From positions 1 through 36,666 of the forward strand of contig NZ_JANWXB010000345.1 in the NCBI RefSeq assembly GCF_025055495.1: 36,666 bases of DNA, in the 5' to 3' direction. The notes under the pieces were generated by a model. That model was not told the DNA's origin. It was given only the letters and a program-made list of their open reading frames with translations, and searched no databases. The position numbers and the translations under genes are program-made. Of this stretch, positions 24,370 to 31,750 are shown one piece after another (the stretch's first letter is position 1; the number at the start of each line of letters is the position of its first letter). This DNA comes from Thermoflexus sp. Its GTDB lineage: Bacteria; Chloroflexota; Anaerolineae; Thermoflexales; Thermoflexaceae.

Positions 24370-24768
24370 ATGTTAGGGATCCATTCTCGACACCTCTGGT
24401 GGCTACGCTTGATTCTGGCCTGGGGCTTCTTCTTGTGGCTGCTGGATCTCGCTGCTCGAGATCCTCGCTCCATCCCTTTGTCGGCATCCTTCTTTCTGAC
24501 CTGGATCGTTGCCTGGCTGGTCGACTCCGCAGCCCGACTGAGCATTCCCTCAGATCGAGAACCACCCTGGCTGTTGACCGCACTGAACACTCTGGTCATC
24601 GGCATAATGGCCTGGATCAACACCTCATGGGCTTCTTTGGGGATACGCGATGGAATGCTCTGGCTGTTTGCGGGATTATACCCATTCAGCCAGCCAAGCC
24701 CATGGATTCGAGCGTGGAAGGATCTCCAAGGGATATGGAGCGCTCGTTCCCTTGAGGAGCGACCCTGA
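24370..24768 (+). CDS. 4-TM membrane protein B next to Cys-rich copy 2
   Basis: 132 aa. Trp-rich transmembrane segments lie at about 9-28, 37-57, 69-92 and 95-108. Start has AAGAGGG five bases upstream. It shares length and topology, not obvious sequence, with proteins A and C. The Cys-rich frame 3 opens four bases after its stop. Unknown function; candidate partner of the Cys-rich peptides. Confidence 0.6.
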   Translation: MLGIHSRHLWWLRLILAWGFFLWLLDLAARDPRSIPLSASFFLTWIVAWLVDSAARLSIPSDREPPWLLTALNTLVIGIMAWINTSWASLGIRDGMLWLFAGLYPFSQPSPWIRAWKDLQGIWSARSLEERP

Positions 24769-24772
24769 TTGA

Positions 24773-24982
24773 ATTCCGCTTCAATCTTCAGACCCTGAAA
24801 TCCTCCAACCGGATTGTTGTCCCTTATGGATAAGTTGCACTGCCTGGCCCGTGATGTTGGGCATATATGCGGCCTGCTGCGCGGCAGGTGGAGCGGTCTG
24901 CTGTGCACATCTGCTCGCTGTGGCTGGAATCGCTGCTGAGATCCGTAGCGCCGCGCAGTCCTGCAGCCCATGCCAACCCTAA
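24773..24982 (+). pseudogene. Cys-rich frame 3, no canonical start
   Basis: The open frame from 24773 (after a TGA at 24770) to the TAA at 24980 encodes about 69 residues with nine Cys including three CC pairs and an AACCAAGGAVCC core, ending SCSPCQP. No ATG, GTG or TTG precedes the first Cys pair; the first standard starts are GTG 24851 and ATG 24854, giving 43 or 42 aa without a ribosome binding site. It may be a relic or use a non-standard ATT start. Its stop overlaps the AAGGAG site of the frame at 24995. It occupies the same position relative to a 4-TM gene as copies 1 and 2. Confidence 0.35.
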
Positions 24983-24994
24983 GGAGCAAGACCG

Positions 24995-25166
24995 ATGTGG
25001 GGAACGTGGATCTGGCGAGGGCTCTGGATTTCCGTGGGCTTTCAGATGTTCTATCTGACCACGGCCTACCCGTCTCCCAATGTGGATTCTGTGTTGGGGG
25101 AGGGTCGCGGAACCGCTTCCGTCGGCAACGATCGCGCCCGAAGGCGCTTTCTTTCGGAGGTTGGAA
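24995..25166 (+). other. possible membrane-protein N-terminal relic
   Basis: ATG 24995 follows a good AAGGAG site by eight bases. Its first ~26 residues (MWGTWIWRGLWISVGFQMFY) are hydrophobic and Trp-rich like the start of 4-TM protein B. The frame then loses membrane character and overlaps the gene at 25167 out of frame. It could be a truncated duplicate, or a short leader peptide. I would not call it a confident gene. Confidence 0.2.
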
Positions 25167-25559
25167 ATGACCACTTCCCGTCAGGGAACCGGGCCCTGGA
25201 AACGCAGGGTCCTTGCCTCCCTCCTCGCCTTTCTGATCCTCGTCCATCTCTGGCTGTATCGGCAGCACCCTCGGCCGGAGATCCTGTGGGGCGGGATCGG
25301 TGCCCTTCTGATCATTGGCCCCCTGCTCTTCGAAGGGTGGATCTCCCCTCGCCTCTGGATCCGGATCCGGGCCGCCTTGGGGATCGTCGGCCTCACTCTT
25401 CTCACCTGGCTCAGCGCGTGGCCGATGGCCTCCCCTTCGGCCCGGGGAGGTCTGGTTCTGATTTACGGGGCCGGGGTTCTGGGGCTGCTATATGAGCTGG
25501 TCTCGGGGAGGCCGATCGGGCAGGCTTTGCGCCGAGGATCCGAGATCGAGAGGAAGTAG
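25167..25559 (+). CDS. 4-TM membrane protein C
   Basis: 130 aa with four transmembrane segments, about 14-32 (VLASLLAFLILVHLWLY), 38-58 (EILWGGIGALLIIGPLLFEGW), 68-89 (LGIVGLTLLTWLSAW) and 95-115 (LVLIYGAGVLGLLYELV). Start at 25167 has a strong GGAGG six bases upstream; the longer frame from 25080 lacks such a site. Length and topology match proteins A and B. GC content returns to the window average here. The 266 bases after its stop carry no credible gene. Function unknown. Confidence 0.65.
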   Translation: MTTSRQGTGPWKRRVLASLLAFLILVHLWLYRQHPRPEILWGGIGALLIIGPLLFEGWISPRLWIRIRAALGIVGLTLLTWLSAWPMASPSARGGLVLIYGAGVLGLLYELVSGRPIGQALRRGSEIERK

Positions 25560-25825
25560 CTGCTGGGGAGTCAAGCCCGCAGCGGTCGCCGGGGAGGATG
25601 AGTGCAGATCTGTGCCGGCCCGGCGATCGGATGGTGTTCGGTGTGGGTGAGCTGTTCTGGGAGCCGATGGGGACGCATTAGGATTTCCTTGGGAACGGGG
25701 TTGTAGGCCAGCGGCCTGCGGCTCAATAGTGTAGCTCTCAATTCCAAGTCACGATGGAGTGCGAGGCATTCGTCGTGCGCTGGCCTTCGGGTTATCCACA
25801 AGATTCAGGCAGAGAGGAGAGCGCC

Positions 25826-26038
25826 ATGCGACCCCTTCCTTTTCGAGCTGTGCTGGTGGAGGCGGTGGTTAGCGGGTTGGTCTTCTTTGTGGTGGGATTG
25901 TCCATACGGCTGTGGATGGATGGACGGACGCTGCAAGAGGCCTTTTCGATCGCGCTGGTTGGCGCCATCGGTTTCGGGATCGCTTGGACTGGCTTTCACG
26001 TTCTCCTTCGTCGCACCGTCCGCCGGCACACACGGTGA
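25826..26038 (+). CDS. small 2-TM protein (paralogue 1)
   Basis: 70 aa: transmembrane segments at about 8-29 (VLVEAVVSGLVFFVVGLSI) and 41-61 (SIALVGAIGFGIAWTGFHVLL), ending in a basic RRTVRRHTR tail. Start 25826 is supported by GAGGAG seven bases upstream; the longer frame from 25754 is not. The 88-aa product at 26987 has the same plan (helix, charged loop, GAIG/GAAIG helix, basic LLRR/ILRR tail). Function unknown. Confidence 0.55.
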   Translation: MRPLPFRAVLVEAVVSGLVFFVVGLSIRLWMDGRTLQEAFSIALVGAIGFGIAWTGFHVLLRRTVRRHTR

Positions 26039-26083
26039 GGCGGGAGCCGGTTGGGCTGCTTTACGGACGGCCATACAAGGGTT

Positions 26084-26109
26084 GACCCGCCCTCCCGTTG
26101 GGCGGGGTC
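26084..26109. terminator. GC hairpin after the 2-TM gene
   Basis: GACCCGCCC and GGGCGGGGTC arms pair with one bulged G around a 7-nt loop, 46 nt past the gene stop. No T-run. Confidence 0.25.
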
Positions 26110-26230
26110 TGCGTCGGGAAGTGCCGCTGGCAGCGATTGGATGTGGCTTACAGGCCAGCCCAGCGCTCAACACGCGTCCAGCACGGGGAGGATGAGACAG
26201 AGGCCGAAAAGGGCTGGGAGGGCTTCCCGG

Positions 26231-26800
26231 CTACGCTTCGCCCGGAAAGCGATTGCAGCCTGCGCGCGGGGGGCTTCCGCTCAGACAATCGCCGGCGAAA
26301 CGATCTCCTCCACCCGGTCCACCCGGGCTGTAGACGGGGAGGTCACCTCCACCACCAGATCCGGCACCCCACAGGCCTGCTCCCCGATGCGGTCCGTGTG
26401 CTCCTTCGCGATGAAGAAGAGATTGGGCTCCCGGATCTTCCCCGGCCACAGGCGCACGGGCAGCGGGGCGATCCGAAACATGCCCTAGGTCATGCTCCAG
26501 GCAGAGCAGGACTCCCTTGCCGGCCCATGACCGTCCCTCCGTCCTCATGCAACGCGCAGGCGATCCCCTTTGACAACAGGCTGGACAATCGGCTCGCTGT
26601 TCGATCGCCTCCATTGCGGCGGTCTCGCTCCGTCGCGGGATCGGCTCGTCCTCTACCGGCTCCAGATGCCCCTCGATCGCTTCCCGAAAGTCCCTTAGGG
26701 CCTCCTTGACGGTCTCTCCCTTGCGGATGCGACCAGGCAGCAAGGGCACGCTGAGTATGCCCACCTCCTTGCTCAGCTCCAGCATCGTTTGGAATCGCAC
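26231..26800 (-). CDS. HicB-like antitoxin fused in frame to remnant sequence
   Basis: 189-aa frame from GTG 26800, which has GGAGGAGG five bases upstream. The first ~65 residues match the HicB antitoxin plan: RFQTMLELSKEVG, VPLLPGRIRKGETVKEALRDFREAIEGHLEPVEDE. From about residue 75 on the frame is low-complexity Arg/Gly/Ala sequence that overlaps an Uma2 relic out of frame. HicB normally represses and neutralises an adjacent HicA RNase; no hicA is visible on either side, and the antitoxin probably lost its partner and its own stop. An alternative is that HicB is still made with an aberrant tail. Confidence 0.45.
   Translation of the reverse strand: MRFQTMLELSKEVGILSVPLLPGRIRKGETVKEALRDFREAIEGHLEPVEDEPIPRRSETAAMEAIEQRADCPACCQRGSPARCMRTEGRSWAGKGVLLCLEHDLGHVSDRPAARAPVAGEDPGAQSLLHREGAHGPHRGAGLWGAGSGGGGDLPVYSPGGPGGGDRFAGDCLSGSPPRAGCNRFPGEA
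26281..26520 (-). pseudogene. Uma2-family (DUF820) nuclease remnant
   Basis: On the minus strand the segment RIAPLPVRLWPGKIREPNLFFIAKEHTDRIGE, then DLVVEVTSPSTARVDRVEE, is the core of Uma2 endonuclease-like proteins (here broken into shorter quotes by position 26281-26481). Just upstream, LEHDLGHV is encoded in another frame, so a frameshift lies near 26480. The N-terminal half and the usual C-terminal WLVDP region are missing. Uma2 proteins are abundant restriction-like nuclease-fold proteins in Chloroflexota and cyanobacteria. This copy is inactive. Confidence 0.6.
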
Positions 26801-26986
26801 GAGAACCTCCTCCGAGCTTCGGCGAACATTTGCTCCACGACCTTGCTTCGAAAAGCTAGGCGATCTAAGATGATAAGGGAACCCCAAGGGTCGCCGCGGC
26901 GCGGCCCGGATTCGAGGAGGTTCTTTCTGAACACTGGAGGCGGCCGAGGCCAGCGGCATGCCAAACCGGGCCAGAGGAGGAAATCC

Positions 26987-27253
26987 ATGCAGCGCTCTAA
27001 CCCTATGCAGCGCCTGCAAGAGGGCGTCGCTCGAGTTCCGGCCCTGCCCGTCCTCGTGGCCCTTACGCTGAGCGCCGCAGTAGGGTCCATCATCGCTGGC
27101 GTGGGGCTCGAAGGGCTGAGGGTCGAAGAGGTCCTCCCCCGCGCGCTGAGCAGCGCGGTCGGCGCGGCGATCGGTGGGACGCTCTTTTACTTCTACTTCC
27201 TGATCCTGCGCCGGATCCGAAAGCCAACCAATGGATCACTCCCACACTCTTAG
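26987..27253 (+). CDS. small 2-TM protein (paralogue 2)
   Basis: 88 aa, segments at about 19-40 (LPVLVALTLSAAVGSIIAG) and 53-75 (ALSSAVGAAIGGTLFYFYFLIL), then a basic LRRIRKPTN tail. Start 26987 has GAGGAGGAAATCC upstream; the longer frame to 26789 overlaps the HicB ribosome binding site on the other strand and is rejected. Topology and tail resemble the 70-aa protein at 25826. The two flank the HicB/Uma2 remnant. Function unknown. Confidence 0.55.
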   Translation: MQRSNPMQRLQEGVARVPALPVLVALTLSAAVGSIIAGVGLEGLRVEEVLPRALSSAVGAAIGGTLFYFYFLILRRIRKPTNGSLPHS

Positions 27254-27365
27254 GGTGTTAGGGTGGAGCCGACCGCGGGATCGCTGCGTGTAGTCGGGCA
27301 ACCCGATCGCCGCTCGAGGTGAAGGGAAAAACGATGAGGGCCTTGGATCGAGGATCGGATGGGGC

Positions 27366-29075
27366 TCAGGGATGGGCTTCCATCACCCGCCGGCGGACGG
27401 CCTCGGGATCCGCCTGACGAAGCGCTTCCTCCGCCAGCGCGCGGGCTTCCGCCATCGACCAGCGGCGGACAGCGGCTTTGACCTCCGGCACCCGCACTGG
27501 GTTCACGCTGAGCTCCTGCACCCCCAGCCCGATCAGCACCGGCACCGCGACGAGATCCCCCGCCAGCTCCCCGCAGACGCCGACCCACTTCCCGGTCCCC
27601 TCCGCCGCGGCGGTCACGTGGCGGATCAGGCGCAGCACCGCCGGGTGCAATCCGTCGGCCAGCCCGGCCACCGCCGGATTCGTCCGATCGGCCGCCAGGG
27701 TGTATTGCGTCAGGTCGTTGGTCCCGAGGCTGAAGAAATCCACCCAGGGCAGGAAATGCTCCGCTAACAGCGCGGCCGCCGGCACTTCCACCATCATCCC
27801 CACCTGCAGGTCCGACGGCAGGGGATGACCTTCTGCGGCCAGGTTCGAGCGCACTTCCTCGAAGAACGCGCGGAGCCAGCGGATCTCCTCCACGGTGCTC
27901 ACCATCGGGAACATAATCCGCAGCGGGAACCCCGCCCCGGCGCGGAGCAACGCCCGAAGCTGCTGACGCAGCAGGTCCGGATGCTGCCGGGAGAGCCGCA
28001 CGCCCCGCACGCCCAGGAACGGGTTGGCCTCCGGAGGCATGGGGAGGTAGGGCAGCGGCTTGTCCCCACCGACATCCAGGGTGCGCACCACCACCGGCTT
28101 TCCCCCCATGGCCTCCAGGAGCGCTCGGTAGACGTTGATCTCCTCCTCCTCGGTGGGGGCCGCTGCTCGATCCAGATAGAGGAACTCCGTGCGCAACAGG
28201 CCGATGCTATCGGCCCCCTTCTGGAAGGCCTGGCGGGCATCCTCCAGGCTCCCCACATTGGCGGCCACCTCGATGCGCACGCCATCCCGGGTCTGGGCCG
28301 GCTCATGGGCCACGGCCTCCGCCTGCGCCCGCTCCTGAAGCCACAACATCCGCCGGGCCTGAGCCTGCCGCACGGTCTCTGGCTCGGGCTCCACCTCAAT
28401 CCATCCTCCCTCGCCGTCCACCAGCAAGGGCGCCCCATCGGGAACCGTTCGGAGGGCTGCGCCGACCGCCACTACCGCAGGAACCCCCAGGCGGCGGGCC
28501 AGGATGGCGGCGTGGGCGGTGGGTCCCCCTCCTTCCGTGACGAAGGCCAGCACCCGCTGGGGGTCCAGGGTGACGGTTTCCGAGGGCAACAGATCATCGG
28601 CCACCACCACCACGGGGTGATCGGGCATCCGGGGCGCCTCCGGACCGCCCGCCAGATGGCGCAGCACCCGATTCCCCACATCCCGCACATCGGCCGCCCG
28701 GGCCTGAAAATAGGGATCCGGCAGCGCCGATAGCTGAGCGGCGAAGGCCTCCACGGCCTTCTGCCACGCCACCTCCGCGGAGGCCCCTGCGGCGAGCTCC
28801 GCTTCCACCGCAGCCATCAGCTCCGGATCCTGGAGCATCAGCTCCTGGGCCTCGAAGATCGCCAGCTCCTCGGGAGACAGGCGCTCTCGCTGGGCCTCCC
28901 GCAACGCGGCCAGCTCCGCCGCCGCCCGCTCTTGGGCTTCTTGCAGCCGCATCCGCTCGACCGCTGCATCCTCCCCTTGCATCCGCATCGCAACCGGGAG
29001 AGCCCGCCGGAACCACCAGGCCGGGCCTAGGGCGATCCCTGGGGAAGCCGGGAGCCCCTGTAGACGACGGCTCAT
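27366..29075 (-). CDS. ptsI: PEP-protein phosphotransferase, enzyme I of the PTS
   Basis: 569 aa, normal length. N-terminal region binds HPr; the phosphorylated His188 lies in GGPTAHAAILARRLGVPAVV. The PEP-binding barrel carries SLGTNDLTQYTLAADRTNPAV and the catalytic Cys501 in VCGELAGD. It transfers phosphate from PEP to HPr. Its ATG overlaps the HPr stop (ATGA), so translation is coupled. No sugar-specific EII genes are in the window. With dhaM nearby, the likely end acceptor is the dihydroxyacetone kinase. Cytoplasmic. Confidence 0.95.
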   Translation of the reverse strand: MSRRLQGLPASPGIALGPAWWFRRALPVAMRMQGEDAAVERMRLQEAQERAAAELAALREAQRERLSPEELAIFEAQELMLQDPELMAAVEAELAAGASAEVAWQKAVEAFAAQLSALPDPYFQARAADVRDVGNRVLRHLAGGPEAPRMPDHPVVVVADDLLPSETVTLDPQRVLAFVTEGGGPTAHAAILARRLGVPAVVAVGAALRTVPDGAPLLVDGEGGWIEVEPEPETVRQAQARRMLWLQERAQAEAVAHEPAQTRDGVRIEVAANVGSLEDARQAFQKGADSIGLLRTEFLYLDRAAAPTEEEEINVYRALLEAMGGKPVVVRTLDVGGDKPLPYLPMPPEANPFLGVRGVRLSRQHPDLLRQQLRALLRAGAGFPLRIMFPMVSTVEEIRWLRAFFEEVRSNLAAEGHPLPSDLQVGMMVEVPAAALLAEHFLPWVDFFSLGTNDLTQYTLAADRTNPAVAGLADGLHPAVLRLIRHVTAAAEGTGKWVGVCGELAGDLVAVPVLIGLGVQELSVNPVRVPEVKAAVRRWSMAEARALAEEALRQADPEAVRRRVMEAHP

Positions 29076-29353
29076 CCGCCATCCTCTCCGAACCGGGATT
29101 CCACCAGCGTCTTCAGCGTGATGATGGCATCCGCCTCATCCGGCCCCTCTGCGATGATCTCAATGACATGGCCGCGTTCCGCGCCCAGGGTGAGCACGGC
29201 CAGGATCGCCTTCGCGTTCACCGGGGGCGTCCCACGGGTGACGTTGCGCACTGTGATGTTCGAGCGAAAGCGAGCGGCCGTCTGAACAAAGAGGGCCGCC
29301 GGCCGCGCGTGCAAACCGACTGCGTTGGTCAAGGTCAACGTGACCTGTTGCAT
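29072..29353 (-). CDS. ptsH: HPr-type phosphocarrier protein
   Basis: 93 aa. Phosphoacceptor His15 in NAVGLHARPAA is intact. The regulatory Ser46 region, normally NxKSI, is NAKAI (Ala49 here), so HPr kinase control is absent. It relays phosphate from enzyme I to DhaM. Start 29353 has GAGG about eight bases upstream plus a nearer GGAGGA; the longer frame to 29494 is mostly repeat-derived sequence and is rejected. Stop overlaps the ptsI start. Confidence 0.9.
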   Translation of the reverse strand: MQQVTLTLTNAVGLHARPAALFVQTAARFRSNITVRNVTRGTPPVNAKAILAVLTLGAERGHVIEIIAEGPDEADAIITLKTLVESRFGEDGG

Positions 29354-29394
29354 TCCTCCAGCCTCAAATCGGATCAATCCCGATCTATTTGTAT

Positions 29395-29616
29395 TGTAGG
29401 GGCAGGTTGTATTGTGGGGGCAGGCCCCCGTGCCTGCCGCAGGCCCCTGTGCCTGCCCCCCGTCGGGGCGACCACGGGGGGTTAGGGCAACCATGGGGGG
29501 GTGCCCCTACAAAACGATACGGCGCATCGGTTTTCGTAGGGGCGGGCACGGGGGCCCGCCCCCGTTGGGGCGACCACGGGGGGCGGGGCAACCACAGGGG
29601 GTTGCCCCTACGAACG
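29395..29616. repeat. GTAGGGGC-type intergenic repeat block
   Basis: Several units with GGGGCAGGCCCCCGTGCCTGCC, GGGGCGACCACGGGGGG and GGGGCAACCACAGGGGGTTGCCCC patterns follow each other, bounded by GTAGGGGC near 29397 and GCCCCTAC near 29609 and interrupted at 29503-29540. It separates dhaM from ptsH. Same family as 12843-13080. No gene is seen in it; short ORFs encode repetitive GGLPLR-type artefacts. Confidence 0.75.
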
Positions 29617-29659
29617 GAATCGTGCCGCGCAGACGACGCCTCCGGCCCGCGTTTCGTCT

Positions 29660-30067
29660 TCATCCCCCCTGGGGCACCTTAGGCATCCGACAGGCCTCAA
29701 CCGCCGAAGCCTCGATCTCGGTCGCGGTTTTGCCGATCGAGGCCTCCACCGCGGCGACGATCGCGCCCTCCACCAGCGGCGCCTGGCTTAACCGGATGCG
29801 GGGGCGGACCTCGGGGGCCAGCATCTCGATCGCCATCTGGGCTCCCATCACCGCGCTGCCCAGATCCATCAACACCAGGACCTCATCCGCCTGGGCGAGG
29901 GCCATCTCCAGCGCCTGGCAGATTCGATCCACGTTGGTGCCCAGGGTGTGCTCGTCCAGACCGCCGGCCGCAAAGATCGGAACCCGGCCCCGCACCATCT
30001 GCTCGGCCAGTTCCTTGACCCCTTCCGCCAGTTTGGCGCTGTGGGCGACGATCACCAGAGCGACCAT
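29660..30067 (-). CDS. dhaM: DhaM, PTS-dependent dihydroxyacetone kinase phosphotransferase subunit
   Basis: 135 aa, EIIA-Man fold type. His9 (VIVAHSAKLAEG) is the predicted phosphoacceptor, and AAGGLDEHTLGTNVDRI and LMDLGSAVMGAQMA match DhaM. It accepts phosphate from HPr and rephosphorylates ADP bound by DhaL. This is the stand-alone form without fused HPr or enzyme I domains found in E. coli. Start has GAGAGG five bases upstream, and the gene begins 9 nt after the DJ-1/PfpI gene stop, so they are likely co-transcribed. DhaL lies at 35963-36601; DhaK is not seen. Confidence 0.9.
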   Translation of the reverse strand: MVALVIVAHSAKLAEGVKELAEQMVRGRVPIFAAGGLDEHTLGTNVDRICQALEMALAQADEVLVLMDLGSAVMGAQMAIEMLAPEVRPRIRLSQAPLVEGAIVAAVEASIGKTATEIEASAVEACRMPKVPQGG

Positions 30068-30076
30068 ACAAACCTC

Positions 30077-30628
30077 TCACCGGGCGGGGGATGGAGGGAC
30101 CAGCTCGCCCACCAGGGCGGCCACCAGCTCCCGGCAGAAGGCCGGGATATCCGGAACCACCCGACCCCAGACCAGGTTGCCGTCCCGGAAGGCCGGCTCA
30201 TCCACCCAGATGGCTCCCGCGTTGATCAGGTCGTCCTTGATCCCCAGGCTTCCGGTCGCCCGGTGCCCCCGCACGATGCCGGCCGAGATCCCCACTTGGC
30301 CGCCGTGGCAGATCATCGCCACGATCTTCCCTTGCTGGTAAGCCTCGCGGACCAGGCGGAGGACCGCTTCATAGCGCCTCAGCTTATCCGGTGCCCAGCC
30401 GCCGGGGACCACCACCGCATCGAAATCCGCAGCGGAAACCTGATCGGCGGCCACGTCCGCTTTCGCGGTGAGCCCCCCACTTTTGCTGCGGACGACCTTC
30501 CCGGCCTCCAGCCCCACCACCGTCACAAAGGCTCCTTCCTCCTGAAGACGCATCAGCGGGACCCAGAACTCCAGGTCCTCGAAGCCCTCCTCCACCAGGA
30601 TCGCCACCTTTCGACCATTCAATCGCAT
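30077..30628 (-). CDS. DJ-1/PfpI family protein
   Basis: 183 aa. Nucleophile Cys107 followed by His108 in MICHGGQVG, and Glu14 in VEEGFEDLEFW, match the type 1 glutamine amidotransferase-like PfpI/DJ-1 family (protease or deglycase activities reported). FDAVVVPGGWAPDKLRR is the usual central segment. Placement beside dihydroxyacetone genes could fit repair of methylglyoxal or DHA-derived damage; that is inference. Start has a strong GGTGGAGGAGCC upstream. The 126 bases between it and the methyltransferase gene contain an AT-rich TAACATAACATATG patch on the minus strand that might hold a promoter. Confidence 0.85.
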   Translation of the reverse strand: MRLNGRKVAILVEEGFEDLEFWVPLMRLQEEGAFVTVVGLEAGKVVRSKSGGLTAKADVAADQVSAADFDAVVVPGGWAPDKLRRYEAVLRLVREAYQQGKIVAMICHGGQVGISAGIVRGHRATGSLGIKDDLINAGAIWVDEPAFRDGNLVWGRVVPDIPAFCRELVAALVGELVPPSPAR

Positions 30629-30754
30629 GGCTCCTCCACCTCACTCCAGGATCAGGGGGTTTTGGAGGTGGACAGCTGGCCTGTAGCCAGCCCCTCCCTT
30701 CCATCCGCCTTGCGGAGGACGGGCCTCTGGTCCGCCGCACCGGCATATGTTATG

Positions 30755-31366
30755 TTAGGAGACGCGCCCTTCGATGAGAGTCCGCTCGCACGCTGGGCAG
30801 TTCTCAACTTCCCATACATGTTCCAGGACCGTGGCGTCGATGAGCTCCGGCGGACCCTCGCGGAACCCCACTGCTCCGCACCGGCAAGCATACCAGCCCA
30901 GCGGGACCTTTTCAAAGGAAAGGGCCGGCCCCAGAGGGATCTCCTCCACCCCCATACGCCACCGGGCGTTGGTGAATAAGCGACGACAGCCCACGCGGCG
31001 AAGTTTATGCATGTAAACGGGGAAAGCCGCACAATGCCGCATCAACAGGATCGCGCTCTCCACCGGGGGGAACGGCCAGGTCCGCGCGTCCGCCCAGACG
31101 ATCGTTAGCTCCTCCGAGAGTTGAAGCGGCTGCTCCCATCGCAGGGCTCCTGGGAGAAATCCCCGCGCGCGCATCCCTTCGGCCAGCAGGGCCCACTGGC
31201 GTTCCACCGCCACCACCCGGCATCCCCGCTCCGCCATCCGCGACGAAAGCCGAAGATCTCCCGCCCCGATCTCCAGCACCCGCTCCCCGGGCTGGAGCCG
31301 GGCCAGGATCCCATCGTAGACCTCTTCGTCATAAGGGGCCCATAGCCGCTCCCAGTCGTCGATCAT
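30755..31366 (-). CDS. SAM-dependent methyltransferase with Cys-rich C-terminal motif
   Basis: 203 aa. Class I motif I is VLEIGAGDLRLSS followed by VVAVER, and a motif IV-like VWADARTWPF is present. The C-terminal third carries a CRC pair (YACRCGAVGF) and CPAC near the end, suggesting a small zinc site. Start at 31366 is chosen because its ATG overlaps the sdhD-like stop (ATGA), indicating translational coupling; the open frame to 31399 lacks a good ribosome site. Target (small molecule, nucleic acid or protein) is unknown. It is the last gene of the sdhBCD-like cluster. Confidence 0.75.
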   Translation of the reverse strand: MIDDWERLWAPYDEEVYDGILARLQPGERVLEIGAGDLRLSSRMAERGCRVVAVERQWALLAEGMRARGFLPGALRWEQPLQLSEELTIVWADARTWPFPPVESAILLMRHCAAFPVYMHKLRRVGCRRLFTNARWRMGVEEIPLGPALSFEKVPLGWYACRCGAVGFREGPPELIDATVLEHVWEVENCPACERTLIEGRVS

Positions 31367-31692
31367 ACGCCCCGCGATCGAACCAGCCACGAGAGCCATA
31401 CCCCATAACCGATCATCACCAGGCCCAACAGCGTCAGGCCCCGCTTCAGCCAGCGATCCGTTCCCGGCCCGATTCCCAGATCCAAAATAATGGCTCGAAC
31501 ACCCATCAGCGCGTGGGCGGTGACCACCACCAGGAAGAGGATCTCCCAGGCGAACACCACCGGATGGGACAGATAAGCCACTACATCCTGATAGGTTCGC
31601 AGGCCGCCTTCAACCACGAAATGGTTGAAGACCATATGAAGCGTTAACAGGATCAACAGGAGCAACCCGGTGAAAGCTTGCCAGATCCACAT
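31363..31692 (-). CDS. SdhD-like membrane anchor subunit
   Basis: About 109 aa with three transmembrane helices. The second carries HALMGVRAIILDLG, the heme-binding His-x-x-x-G-x-R segment of succinate dehydrogenase/fumarate reductase cytochrome b subunits. An earlier His pair (LHMVFNHFV) lies in helix 1. Start 31692 has CAGGGG upstream; the frame opens at a TTG at 31722 with no ribosome site. Its stop overlaps the methyltransferase start. It should pair with the SdhC-like subunit to hold heme b and a quinone site. Confidence 0.8.
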   Translation of the reverse strand: MWIWQAFTGLLLLILLTLHMVFNHFVVEGGLRTYQDVVAYLSHPVVFAWEILFLVVVTAHALMGVRAIILDLGIGPGTDRWLKRGLTLLGLVMIGYGVWLSWLVRSRGV

Positions 31693-31750
31693 CTCATGGC
31701 CCCTGGGAAAAATAAGATGCAACCCGAGGGATTTTGTGAACCGAAGCCGT

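Noticed and set aside
25571-25801. Minus-strand 76-aa frame, possibly transposase-like
   Set aside because: No ribosome site and no catalytic motif; resemblance too vague.
29385-29663. Gly/Arg-rich ORFs between ptsH and dhaM
   Set aside because: They come from the GTAGGGGC repeat block and carry no domain.
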